Shown in pieces: positions 34,589 to 43,030 of a stretch of DNA of 64,000 bases (its first letter is position 1; each line of letters starts with the position of its first letter). Location: assembly GCF_000717475.1 (NCBI RefSeq), contig NZ_JPIK01000004.1, forward strand, positions 1 through 64,000, given 5' to 3'. The translations under genes were made by a program, and so were the position numbers. The notes beneath the pieces are model-generated. The model had not been told where the DNA came from. It saw nothing but the letters and a program-made list of their open reading frames with translations, and ran no database searches. Origin of the DNA: Desulfonatronum thiodismutans. Lineage in GTDB: Bacteria > Desulfobacterota > Desulfovibrionia > Desulfovibrionales > Desulfonatronaceae.

Positions 34589-35650
34589 TCACTCATCCGG
34601 TTTTGTATTCCTTCCCAGCTGCTTCATAATCCGGTCGAAGTCGCTTTCAAACAGCCGGTCCTGCACGATGCGGTATCTTTCAAACTCGCACTCGGCGTGG
34701 GCCTTGGCGATCTCCGCCGTCACTTTTCCCGCGTCCTGCAAAATTTCACGGTCGGTCGCCTCAATGAATCGGTTCAGTCGGGTTTCCCAATCCTGCATGG
34801 TCATGGGGATCTTACGCAGCGCCATAGCTTCCGCAACATCCAGATAGGCCGAAACCAGCCGTACCAGTTGCGCCATTTCATATTCGTTCAGGTAGTTCTT
34901 GGCCACACCGACGTCGAATTTCTGGATTTTCCCTCGCGGGGCGTCCTTCCAAGTGGTCAGGCCCATGTTCTCTTTTTCGGCATTGGCCCGGTGGAAAATA
35001 ACCTCAGCTGCCGTCTGGCCGTGGATTGCCCAGTGCAGCTTGTTCTGTACAGTCGAGAAAAATCGCTTGGTGGCCTGGGCCGTCACGTCATAGTCGATGG
35101 AGGTCGCGTAGATGTCGGTGATTTTCTGGTAGAACTTTCGTTCGGAGAGGCGAATCTCTCGAATGCGCTGTAACTGCTCTTCAAAGTATTGATTGGTGAG
35201 GATGGAGCCGCCACGTTTCAGGCGCTCGTCATCCATCGTATAGCCCTTGATGGTGAACTCCTCGATAATGGTGGTCGCCCATTTGCGGAACTGAACGGCA
35301 CGTTCGGAGTTGACCTTGTAGCCGACGGCGATGATGGCGGCGAGGTTGTAGTGCTTGGTGTTGTAACTTTTGCCGTCGGCGGCAGTTATTCGAAAATTTC
35401 GAATAACTGCATTTTCCTGCAACTCATTGTCGGCAAAGATTTTTTTCAGGTGGTAGTTGATGGTGTGGGTTTCCACATCATAGAGTACCCCCATCATCTT
35501 CTGGGTCAGCCAGATGTTCTCATCGGCGTAAACCACCTCCACACCGCCCGTACCGCTTGCCGCGACAAAGGTCAGATATTCCGCCGCCGAGGAACGGACG
35601 AGGGATTTCTCATTCTTTCCGGATACCTTCGGATACTTGCCCTTACTCAT
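34589..35650 (-). CDS. RhuM-family protein
   Basis: 353 residues matching the Virulence_RhuM family: IWLTQKMMGVLYDVETHTIN near the N-terminus, NAVIRNFRITAADGKSYNTKHYN, and VGYKVNSERAVQFRKWAT. The N-terminal half resembles a winged DNA-binding domain. The biochemical role is unknown, but it recurs beside type I restriction genes. The start overlaps the hsdR remnant stop (8 nt) and the stop touches the hsdR start, so it is embedded in the operon. Confidence 0.88.
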   Translation of the reverse strand: MSKGKYPKVSGKNEKSLVRSSAAEYLTFVAASGTGGVEVVYADENIWLTQKMMGVLYDVETHTINYHLKKIFADNELQENAVIRNFRITAADGKSYNTKHYNLAAIIAVGYKVNSERAVQFRKWATTIIEEFTIKGYTMDDERLKRGGSILTNQYFEEQLQRIREIRLSERKFYQKITDIYATSIDYDVTAQATKRFFSTVQNKLHWAIHGQTAAEVIFHRANAEKENMGLTTWKDAPRGKIQKFDVGVAKNYLNEYEMAQLVRLVSAYLDVAEAMALRKIPMTMQDWETRLNRFIEATDREILQDAGKVTAEIAKAHAECEFERYRIVQDRLFESDFDRIMKQLGRNTKPDE

Positions 35651-35924
35651 CCTTGGACACCTTTTTTTTGCGCGCGAAGGCGCGTAATATCAATAAATCA
35701 GGCACCAATCTGCCCCCCCTCAGAGTTATGGCTTTCCCAATTTTGGGGTCGAGCAGGTCGTCGAAGAAAAGCGAACGGTTCTTGGCGCGATAGGCAGCCG
35801 GCACGTCGGGGTCGAATCCACGCCGCCGTTCGGCTTCCTCGCGGTGTACGAATGTCCATCCGATGGCCTCGGCGTAGGCGAGGATTCGGTACTGGACGGT
35901 TTTGTGTTCGGAGGGGTTGGGCAT
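35643..35924 (-). pseudogene. hsdR 5' remnant from a second type I system
   Basis: 93 codons. The first ~60 (MPNPSEHKTVQYRILAYAEA to LLDPKI) align with the start of the intact hsdR (MPTPSEHKTVQARILTYAEA to LLDAKV) at roughly 85% identity, then the frame runs into unrelated sequence and stops. At DNA level 35743-35924 is a diverged direct repeat of 34405-34578, flanking rhuM. It differs too much to be a recent duplication of the same gene, so it is probably the head of a different hsdR allele. Confidence 0.85.
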
Positions 35925-38179
35925 TGGTTCAGGGAGGTGGTGTCGCTGACTCCAGTCTCCACCATTTCGGGAGTCACGGTTACGCCCATCATCATGTTGT
36001 AGTGGGCAATGTGTCCCGTTTCGTCGAAGATCCGTTTAAAGACCCTCAAATAGCTATCGACCATTGAGTCGTCGATCGAGACGTAAAGAGAGTCGTGGGC
36101 AAAATGTGATCCATCGTTAACCCAGGAGAATAACGACCGGCAGATCAGCTTTTCTTTGCCCTCAAAATGAGCGCAGATGTCATCGGGGTTAACGTTCCCG
36201 AGGATCTTGAAGTAGTTTTCAAGTATCCGCCGCATCGTGTTCTGAATTGCGAGATTGTCCCGATCAGGATTGCGCACTTCAATCCATAGAAGCTCATAGG
36301 ATGTCTTGATCGGATTTGTCTCGTGATGCCGAAACCTTGATTCTTGGTTGGACTTTCTCACCGTCCAAAATGTCTCATCCTTCAAACGTCCGTCTGCACA
36401 TCGATTCGGGTGGAACGAGACCTCCTTGTGGAAATACACGTTGTGAGTCAGCACGAATACCTGCTTGATCGTCCCACTGCCGGCCCGTACTTCATCGAAT
36501 ACTCCCTTTATCAGGTTACTAACGATAAACAGAATGTCGCTGTCCAAGCTTGAGACTGGATCGTCAAAGACGACAACACGGTCGGAGGTCATTCCCGTCT
36601 CGCTCTCGCTACCTTTGAGAAGGTGGTAGAAATAGAGAAATGTGATGAAACTCTTTTCTCCTTCGCTGAGCGTTTCCTTTGCGTCAGAGCCATCCAGGCG
36701 TTGAATCTTATAAAACGGTTCTCTCTCCGATTTTGCCAGGGCAAAACCCGTGAAGCCGAAGGAGTGAAGTAGAGCATTGATGCCGTCGATTGTTGGTTGA
36801 ATGCTCGTCGTATTCTTCTCTAGAGCCTTGATCTCTTGGTTTTTGGTTCGCTGATCCTCCGTTCCTTCCACAATCTTGGTTTCGAGGCTCTCAATGGCTT
36901 TCTTGATTCCCTTTTTCTTGGCAATATAGGCCGCTAGGTCAGCCTTAATTTCGTGATCGAGCAAGTAGCGCCATACCTGGCCGGTTAGTTGAGTGCGTTC
37001 GGCTTCAAGATTCGAAACCATTATATTGTGCTTCAGAATCGCCACGTTTGCATCTTCGACAAGCTTGTTAATCGCGTCAAGAACGTTCTTCAGGGAATCC
37101 AGTTCAACAGATTTGCTCGATTCACGGCGTTTATCCTCAATGCGCTGAATGTTTATCCGAATTTTTGACGCAAGCAGTTCACTTTCGGACTGAAGCTTAT
37201 CCGCATCCAGAAATTTCGACGGATTATCAAGAAGCGCTTGGACGCTTCGCTGAATTCGCTCCGAATCTGTTTTGTAGTCAGTGTAAAGTTCTTCGATCGA
37301 CGCGGTGTCAGCAGTAAACGTCTCATCAAAATACTCGTTCAAGCTCTTTTCCAGGGATAACGGAGTATCTTGTTGGCAAAATGGACAGACACGTTTATTG
37401 GTGTCGTAATAGTCGCGGCCTTGTTTAACCCAATCGCTATTACCGAGCTTTTGGATGAGCGCAGCGATATCGACGTCTGTTTTTCCGATCACCTTTTTTT
37501 TCAGGATCTCGTTGGTCTCATGTGCGATTAAATTGGCTCCGTTTGGAACTGCCAACGTAAGGGTCGCCTGAGGAGCCTCCCCGAAAACCGTCGAGGCTTT
37601 ATTCTCGAGGTCGGTTAAAGAAGTAGCCGCAGAGGAGTTTGATACCGATTCCTCCAGGAGGCGAGCCTTGAAGGCACTTTTCTTTCCTCGGACGCGAACA
37701 AATGCTCCTTGTAACTTGGCATCATGTCTCAATTTGAGGTCCCAACATTTGCCTTCAAACTCGGTCTCCAGATCTGCAAGCTCGGCACGTTTCCCGCCAT
37801 TGCCCCCATCGCCTTGTAACACGCCCTTGAGCTGGACGATTTGTTTTTTGATCTCATCAAGTTCAGTTTTGGCTGCATCAATCTTGTCGAGCGTATTCTT
37901 GTCTTTCTCACCGAGAGAAAAGATGCCCTTCAGCTCATCGGGCTGATTAAAATTCCTTTCCACGAAGTCCCGATTGTAGACCAGAAGCTCCATGGGTGAG
38001 CCGCTCCGCCAGACCAATGAGCAATGCTCGTGTGAAGAGCAATCTGCAATAACTCGGGAAATCGTTGTCTTGCCGGTTCCATTCGATCCGTAGACAAAGT
38101 TAATCTCCTTCAAATCACTCAGCGCCTCAGGCACTGCGCCGTAAGTCGCGACCTTGCAGATTTCAATTCTTTCAATCAT
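35726..38179 (-). CDS. RloC/PrrC-like AAA_13 ATPase, probable anticodon nuclease, with aberrant C-terminal tail
   Basis: 817 residues. Walker A YGSNGTGKTT near residue 33, ABC signature TLSEGEKSFITFLYF near 507, Walker B VVVFDDPVSSLDSD near 539, switch His in VLTHN. A coiled coil of about 100-460 is split by CPFC (near 265), a zinc-hook-like motif that points to RloC rather than PrrC. The C-terminal part with TMRRILENYF and SWVNDGSH fits the anticodon-nuclease region (Arg, Glu and His of the R-x3-E...H triad). The last ~70 residues are the hsdR remnant read in another frame. The ATG overlaps the hsdS stop (ATGA). Base use is visibly AT-richer than the flanks. Confidence 0.85.
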   Translation of the reverse strand: MIERIEICKVATYGAVPEALSDLKEINFVYGSNGTGKTTISRVIADCSSHEHCSLVWRSGSPMELLVYNRDFVERNFNQPDELKGIFSLGEKDKNTLDKIDAAKTELDEIKKQIVQLKGVLQGDGGNGGKRAELADLETEFEGKCWDLKLRHDAKLQGAFVRVRGKKSAFKARLLEESVSNSSAATSLTDLENKASTVFGEAPQATLTLAVPNGANLIAHETNEILKKKVIGKTDVDIAALIQKLGNSDWVKQGRDYYDTNKRVCPFCQQDTPLSLEKSLNEYFDETFTADTASIEELYTDYKTDSERIQRSVQALLDNPSKFLDADKLQSESELLASKIRINIQRIEDKRRESSKSVELDSLKNVLDAINKLVEDANVAILKHNIMVSNLEAERTQLTGQVWRYLLDHEIKADLAAYIAKKKGIKKAIESLETKIVEGTEDQRTKNQEIKALEKNTTSIQPTIDGINALLHSFGFTGFALAKSEREPFYKIQRLDGSDAKETLSEGEKSFITFLYFYHLLKGSESETGMTSDRVVVFDDPVSSLDSDILFIVSNLIKGVFDEVRAGSGTIKQVFVLTHNVYFHKEVSFHPNRCADGRLKDETFWTVRKSNQESRFRHHETNPIKTSYELLWIEVRNPDRDNLAIQNTMRRILENYFKILGNVNPDDICAHFEGKEKLICRSLFSWVNDGSHFAHDSLYVSIDDSMVDSYLRVFKRIFDETGHIAHYNMMMGVTVTPEMVETGVSDTTSLNQCPTPPNTKPSSTESSPTPRPSDGHSYTARKPNGGVDSTPTCRLPIAPRTVRFSSTTCSTPKLGKP

Positions 38180-39450
38180 GCAGGGCATCCTCCGATAGGA
38201 AGTTCAAGTTCGTGAACGCGAGTCTTCGCGGTCATCAGTTCGTGAAGGAGGGTGCGGAAGAGGTCTTGGAGTTGGTTTTTCTTCGATGTAGCGATCCGGA
38301 TTTTTCTATCGATGCTGCTACAGGCATCGACAATGCCTTTTTGCTGATCTTGCGGCGGGAGGAGAACGGGGAATGCCTTCAGTTTTGTAGTGTTGATGCA
38401 TGCGAGATTGGTTGTCTTGTGCGCAACTGAAAGGAAGTAACTCTTCCCATAGGGGCTTTGTGATAGGTAAGCAAAGAATTCACTGGAAATTCTGGTTGTA
38501 TCAGGACGAACCGCGAAGACGTGATTCTGATGGACGCAGTTGCTGATCTGGGCATGCCAGATGAACCCTCTGCCGAGCTTGTCGAAATCGCCGCCTTCGG
38601 TCAGCACCACATCTCCTTCCTGGAGAGCGAATCTCTGCTGTTCGTTCTTACGAATGGTGATGGTTTTCATCTCCGAAAGGTCGAGGTAGCCGTCCTGGAC
38701 ATTCGCCACTCGAAGATATGGGACCTCGACTCCTTCTCCCGCTTTTAACTTTCTACCCTTGGCGACTCCTGTTTGAACTACCGCGCAATCGCTCAGCGCC
38801 ACCACCTCCCAACTTTCCGGCACCGGCCCAATCTCGGTTTGTTTCTGGGGTTCGTTGCGGAGGCCTTCGGTGAAGAGCTTGTGCATGAGGGCCTTTTTCA
38901 GCTCGGTGGTGGTCTGAATGATCCGCTCCTGCGCTTCGATCGCACGCTGTACCGCCGAAAGGATGTGCGCGATTTTCTTTTGCTCGGGGAGTGGGGGAAG
39001 CGAAAGGCGGAATTCCCTCAATGAAGGCCATGATGTCCGAGGATGCTGAACCCCACTCGTCGTGGATTTGGCGTAGGCGACGAATTCGTCGGCGTGGATG
39101 ACGAATTTCAAGAACTCCGACTTACAGGGGGCTTTTGCGCGAAAAACAAGGATATCCGTTGAGCACACTCCATCGAAATCGGCTTGCGCTCCTTTTCGGA
39201 GATACGGACGAAGTTTTCCAAAGAGAACATCGCCAACTTTGAAAGCGGTCTTGGAGGACTTTACATCGCTTTCTTTTCCCCGGCCAACGAACGTCGGAAA
39301 CCCTTGGGCAAGATGCTCAAGGCCGACGTATGGAGTGTCGCCGTCGTCAACTGGTTGATACGAATCCTTCACTCGGTCGCACACATCTCCGAGCAGATGG
39401 TTTTTCCATCCCGGAGGCAACGGCTCAATGAGCAGGTTGGAATCGCTCAT
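38176..39450 (-). CDS. hsdS: Type I restriction-modification specificity subunit
   Basis: 424 residues with two target-recognition domains (about 10-155 and 205-375), each followed by a conserved helix; LPPLPEQKKIAHILSAVQRA ends the first half and LPPQDQQKGIVDACSSID the second. It sets the bipartite DNA target of the HsdM/HsdR complex. The start overlaps the 55-codon ORF stop and the stop overlaps the RloC-like start, both ATGA. It probably came in with rloC (see findings). Confidence 0.93.
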   Translation of the reverse strand: MSDSNLLIEPLPPGWKNHLLGDVCDRVKDSYQPVDDGDTPYVGLEHLAQGFPTFVGRGKESDVKSSKTAFKVGDVLFGKLRPYLRKGAQADFDGVCSTDILVFRAKAPCKSEFLKFVIHADEFVAYAKSTTSGVQHPRTSWPSLREFRLSLPPLPEQKKIAHILSAVQRAIEAQERIIQTTTELKKALMHKLFTEGLRNEPQKQTEIGPVPESWEVVALSDCAVVQTGVAKGRKLKAGEGVEVPYLRVANVQDGYLDLSEMKTITIRKNEQQRFALQEGDVVLTEGGDFDKLGRGFIWHAQISNCVHQNHVFAVRPDTTRISSEFFAYLSQSPYGKSYFLSVAHKTTNLACINTTKLKAFPVLLPPQDQQKGIVDACSSIDRKIRIATSKKNQLQDLFRTLLHELMTAKTRVHELELPIGGCPA

Positions 39451-39614
39451 ACCCCGATCTTCTCCAAAATCTCCCTCAAGGTCTTGTCCGTTTCCTGCGT
39501 CGAGAGTGGTTTAACCGCAGATTGCGCAGATTTGCGCAGATAGATAATTTCAGAAAAATACCTGCGTTCATGTGCGTCATCTGCGGTTGCATGGATTTGA
39601 AATTCCTCATTCAT
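39447..39614 (-). CDS. 55-codon ORF: palindromic element joined to an hsdM-like tail
   Basis: GGAGG site 6 nt before the ATG, ATGA overlaps at both ends. The middle (about residues 10-34) is encoded by the palindromic repeat 39512-39588. The end ETDKTLREILEKIGV resembles the end of the intact HsdM (ETDKALNNILRQLGIDA). It is therefore probably the last codons of a second hsdM, now translated as a bridge between yhcG and hsdS. A function as a protein is doubtful. Confidence 0.6.
   Translation of the reverse strand: MNEEFQIHATADDAHERRYFSEIIYLRKSAQSAVKPLSTQETDKTLREILEKIGV
39512..39588. repeat. Palindromic CGCAGAT-type element at a recombination junction
   Basis: TAACCGCAGATTGCGCAGAT at one end and GTCATCTGCGGTT at the other are inverted, with repeated (N)CGCAGAT units within. 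Similar ACCGCAGATNNCGCAGAT elements occur widely between bacterial genes. It lies between the truncated yhcG and the hsdM-like tail, exactly where the two gene sets join. Confidence 0.75.
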
Positions 39615-40039
39615 CTCCCGCCTCCCTTCTGTTTGGATTCTTTGTCTTCAGTTGCCCGGGATTTCCGGACAACTGAAGTCTCATCATCCGCCTTTGACAG
39701 GGCACTCAGTGCGTGCACAATCTGAGGATCGGGAAATACATCGGCGAAGCGGATCATGTTGAAGAGGTTCCGCCGCCCAAAACCTCGTCCAAATTCCCTT
39801 GTCAATTGTGCACTCAGTGCGTGCACAATCTCTTTTCCGTATTCAGCACGCTGACTTCCAAGAACTTCCGTCTGAATTCGCTTGCCGATACGCCAGTAAA
39901 GCAACGTCATTTCCGCATTGACCGTCCGTGCGATGCCCTCGCGGATTTGCTCGATCATAGAGCGCACGTCGGCCACGAGTCCGGCGTCGCTCTGGATGAC
40001 TTGCCCGATTTTATGTCCGCTGCTCACGATGCCGCTCAT
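39611..40039 (-). pseudogene. Truncated YhcG/DUF1016 nuclease gene (N-terminal domain only)
   Basis: 142 codons. The first ~115 residues are a DUF1016 N-terminal domain (EMTLLYWRIGKRIQTEVL, GRGFGRRNLFNMIRFADVFP) with the family's repeated IVxxLSxxL segments (EIVHALSAQL, QIVHALSAL). Full YhcG proteins run to about 340 residues and end in a PDDEXK nuclease; that domain is missing, replaced by a short charged tail. The frame remains open and its start and stop both sit in ATGA overlaps. Confidence 0.8.
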
Positions 40040-40521
40040 TCGCGTCCCCCGTTCTTTGCCAAAAGCTCCAGCACGGCCCGTCCCTTTTCCGTGAGCCGGT
40101 ACTTCTGGAGGCGACTGGTGGGTTTGTCGGGGATGGTGGGTTCTATGATAGTGGAATACGCCAGTCGCTTGACCTGCTTGTGCAATTCTCCGGAGACGGT
40201 CTTATGCCCTAGAATCGGGGCAAGGCTTGCCTTGCCGAGTGGCTCCTCCTGAATGGCCAATACAACCTTCGCAGCCAAGGCCGACTCTAGCCGTGACTCT
40301 AGCCGCGACTTTAGCTGCGAACCGACTGGGTCTGTGACTGGGTCGGCGACTGGTGCCGTGACTTGGCTCCGACCCAGTCGAGACTTGGCCCCCAACTCAG
40401 GCTTTTTCCTGCGGAAGGCGTCGAAAAAGCGTCGCAGCATCGGATCCCCGGAAAGGTATGCGGCCAGGGCCTTGCGCTCGGCGGCGAATTCCTTTTGCAC
40501 GCTGCTGATAAAGATCTTCAT
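40036..40521 (-). pseudogene. Internally deleted DUF4062 / ATP-binding helix-turn-helix gene
   Basis: 161 codons. It opens as a DUF4062 protein (MKIFISSVQKEFAAERKALA, LRRFFDAF) but jumps after about 38 residues to the far C-terminal end of such proteins: repeats SRLESRLES and a winged-helix-like LGHKTVSGELHKQVKRL and KPTSRLQKYRLTEKGR. Full members linked to hsdM are roughly 500 residues with a Schlafen/AlbA-like domain between, which is absent here. The frame is kept and starts in an ATGA overlap with hsdM. Confidence 0.7.
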
Positions 40522-42083
40522 GCGTCGATTCCGAGTTGCCTGAGGATGTTATTAAGGGCCTTGTCGGTCTCTTTTGCCTCGGCTTCGATGACCTTGAGTT
40601 CCGCGACGATTTCGGTGATGGGCCGGTAGGTTTCAGCATCCGAGGTGTGGATGTAGCGGCTGGGAGAGATGTTGTAGTCGTTCTTTTTCAACTCGGCGTG
40701 ATCGACGATGCGGCTGAGTTTTTCCTCTTCTTTCCACCCGATGAGGGTGTCGGCGATGCGCTGGATACCCTCATCCGGGATGAAGTTCTTGGGGTCGCCT
40801 TTTTCGAAGACCTGGGATGCGTTGACCAGCAGGATCTTGCCCCGGCGCTCCTTGGGCTTGGCCTTGTTCAGGAACAGGATAATGCCCGGGGCGGTGGTGT
40901 TGTAGAAGAGGTTTTCGGGCAGGTAGAGGACGCTCTCGATGAGGTCGTGGTCGACGAACCATTGGCGGACGGTCTTTTCCTTGTTGGTGCCGGCATTTCC
41001 CGATCCTCGGGATGCCGCGCCGGTGTCCAGGACCACGGCGGCGCGGCCTTTTTCATTCAGGCTGGCGTGCATGTGCTGGACCCAGCCCCAGTCGGCGGAG
41101 GATTTGCCGGGGAAGCCGGCCGCCGCCGGGAAGCGGTCGAGTTCGTCGTTGTCGTAGTCGGCCTCGGTGAACCAGTCCTGGTTCCACATGGGATTGGCCA
41201 CGACGCGGTCGAAGGTGCGGAGTCTGCCCTGCTTGTTGCGGAATTTGGGGTTCTTGAAGGTGTCGCCGATCTCGATCTCGCCTTCCATGTCGTGGATGAT
41301 CATGTTCATGTTGGCCATGGCCCAGGTGTCGGCGGTGTATTCCTGGCCGTAGAGCTTGAGCGGGGCGACGGTGCGCTTCCTGCCTTTGGCCGCCTCTTCC
41401 ATGGCGATTTCGCACTTGATGAGCAGCCCGCCGGAACCGCAGGTGGGATCGTAGATCTCCATGCCGGGCTCCGGCTGAAGCACCTTTGACATGATGACGC
41501 CGACTTCCGGCGGGGTGTAGAACTCGCCGGCGCTCTGGCCGCCGCCCTCGGCGAACTTGCGGATCAGGTATTCGTAGCTCTTGCCGATGATGTCGGCCTC
41601 GACGTCCTCGAGTCCGAGGCGTTTGGTGCTGATCGCTTCGATCAGGTTGGAGAGCCGGTCGTCGTCGATATCCCGCTGGCCGTGGGTGGTGGCGTTGAAG
41701 TCGACGCGGTCGATGATGCCCTGCAAGCGAGGGTTTTCCTTGGCGATGGCCCGCATGTGGGTGGTGACGCCTTCGCCGATCCTGTCGGAGAGTTTGCGGA
41801 TGATCGACCAGACCGGTTCTTCCGGGTCTTCCGGCAGCAGGGGGAGATAGAAGCGCACCAGCTTGTGATCGGCCTTGACCAGCTGGAAGGCCTTTTTGCG
41901 CGAACCGACCTCCGCCGCGATGCGATTGACCTCGTCATCGAAGACATCGCACAGCCGCTTGGTAAAGATCAGCGGCAGAATGAAATCCTTATACTTCGGT
42001 GCATCCTTGGCGCCACGGATAGAGCAGGCCGCCTCCCAGATCCAGGATTCGAGGGATTTGCCTCTACTGTTATTGTTTGTCAT
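40518..42083 (-). CDS. hsdM: Type I DNA methyltransferase subunit
   Basis: 521 residues from MTNNNSRGKSLESWIWEAAC; an in-frame extension of 62 codons has no start support. HsdM N-terminal helical domain (about 10-140), then the N6-adenine methylase domain with SAM motif DPTCGSGG near 212 and the catalytic motif NPMW near 297, a variant of NPP(Y/F/W). Methylates adenines in the target set by HsdS. First gene of the restriction operon; the 281-nt gap upstream, divergent from tmk, should hold its promoter. Confidence 0.94.
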   Translation of the reverse strand: MTNNNSRGKSLESWIWEAACSIRGAKDAPKYKDFILPLIFTKRLCDVFDDEVNRIAAEVGSRKKAFQLVKADHKLVRFYLPLLPEDPEEPVWSIIRKLSDRIGEGVTTHMRAIAKENPRLQGIIDRVDFNATTHGQRDIDDDRLSNLIEAISTKRLGLEDVEADIIGKSYEYLIRKFAEGGGQSAGEFYTPPEVGVIMSKVLQPEPGMEIYDPTCGSGGLLIKCEIAMEEAAKGRKRTVAPLKLYGQEYTADTWAMANMNMIIHDMEGEIEIGDTFKNPKFRNKQGRLRTFDRVVANPMWNQDWFTEADYDNDELDRFPAAAGFPGKSSADWGWVQHMHASLNEKGRAAVVLDTGAASRGSGNAGTNKEKTVRQWFVDHDLIESVLYLPENLFYNTTAPGIILFLNKAKPKERRGKILLVNASQVFEKGDPKNFIPDEGIQRIADTLIGWKEEEKLSRIVDHAELKKNDYNISPSRYIHTSDAETYRPITEIVAELKVIEAEAKETDKALNNILRQLGIDA

Positions 42084-42364
42084 TAGGCGGATAGCTAACC
42101 GATCCCGGATGATCAGTCCACATGCATCGTGATGGCCGAAGAATGGCCGCGTCGGCAAGCAGTAGCCGGTCAAGACTGTTTCCGCTATTGCGGCTCTGGA
42201 GAGATACAGGGAATGGTCATGGGCCATCTCCGCGGAAGTACTTGTCTGATCGTCGACAGTTCTCCACAACCAACGGATATTCCATATATTTCCCTTTTAT
42301 CTTGACCATATACTCGCTGTCTCAATCTCCTTCAACCAGAATTCAAGCTTTTTTCGGATAAATC

Positions 42365-43015
42365 ATGCTCATCACGTTCGAAGGTATAGAGGGCTGCGGC
42401 AAGAGTACGCAGAGTCGGATGGTGCTCGACCATCTCCAGCAACGAGGCGTTCCGGCGCTCTGGACGCGGCAGCCGGGAGGCTGCGACCTGGGGGGGCGGT
42501 TGCGGGCTTTGTTGTTGGGGCGGGAAGGCGACGGGCTGACGCCGCTGAGCGAATTGTTCCTGTACCTGGCCGACCGGGCCCAGCACGTGGCCGAGGTGAT
42601 CCGCCCGGCCTTGGCCGCGGGCACGGTGGTGCTCTGCGACCGGTTCACGGACTCCACCGTGGCCTATCAAGGCTACGGGCGGGGGCTGGACGTCTCCCTG
42701 ATCCACCGGCTCAACGCCGTGGCCGTGGACGGCTGCCTGCCAGATCTGACCCTGATCCTGGACCTGCCCGTGGAAACCGGCCTTACCCGGGCCCGAACCC
42801 GCAACGCGGACCAAGGCCAAACCGAAAGCGAAGGCCGGTTCGAGGCCGAAGAGACGGCCTTTCACCAACGCATCCGGGACGGCTACCTGACTTTGGCCGC
42901 GGAAAATCCTGACCGCTACGCCGTGATTCCGGCGCAAGGCGAGCCGGAAGAGGTCTTTGGGCGGGTTTGGCCGATGGTGTGCTCCAGGCTGGGAATCGCC
43001 GAGCATCTGATGTAA
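42365..43015 (+). CDS. tmk: Thymidylate kinase
   Basis: 216 residues. P-loop FEGIEGCGKST (5-15), the DRFTDSTVAYQGYGRG substrate motif and a Gln/Glu-rich LID. Phosphorylates dTMP to dTDP. Divergent from hsdM and followed by a methyltransferase on the other strand. Confidence 0.95.
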   Translation: MLITFEGIEGCGKSTQSRMVLDHLQQRGVPALWTRQPGGCDLGGRLRALLLGREGDGLTPLSELFLYLADRAQHVAEVIRPALAAGTVVLCDRFTDSTVAYQGYGRGLDVSLIHRLNAVAVDGCLPDLTLILDLPVETGLTRARTRNADQGQTESEGRFEAEETAFHQRIRDGYLTLAAENPDRYAVIPAQGEPEEVFGRVWPMVCSRLGIAEHLM

Positions 43016-43030
43016 GTCTCCAAACCAGCT

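Noticed and set aside
35726..35924. Programmed frameshift joining rloC to the hsdR remnant
   Set aside because: No slippery heptamer seen and the two frames simply overlap; gene fusion by recombination explains it better.
42084..42269. 62-codon N-terminal extension of HsdM
   Set aside because: HsdM family proteins start near MTNNN...LESWIWEAA; the extension has no family match and would fill the promoter gap.
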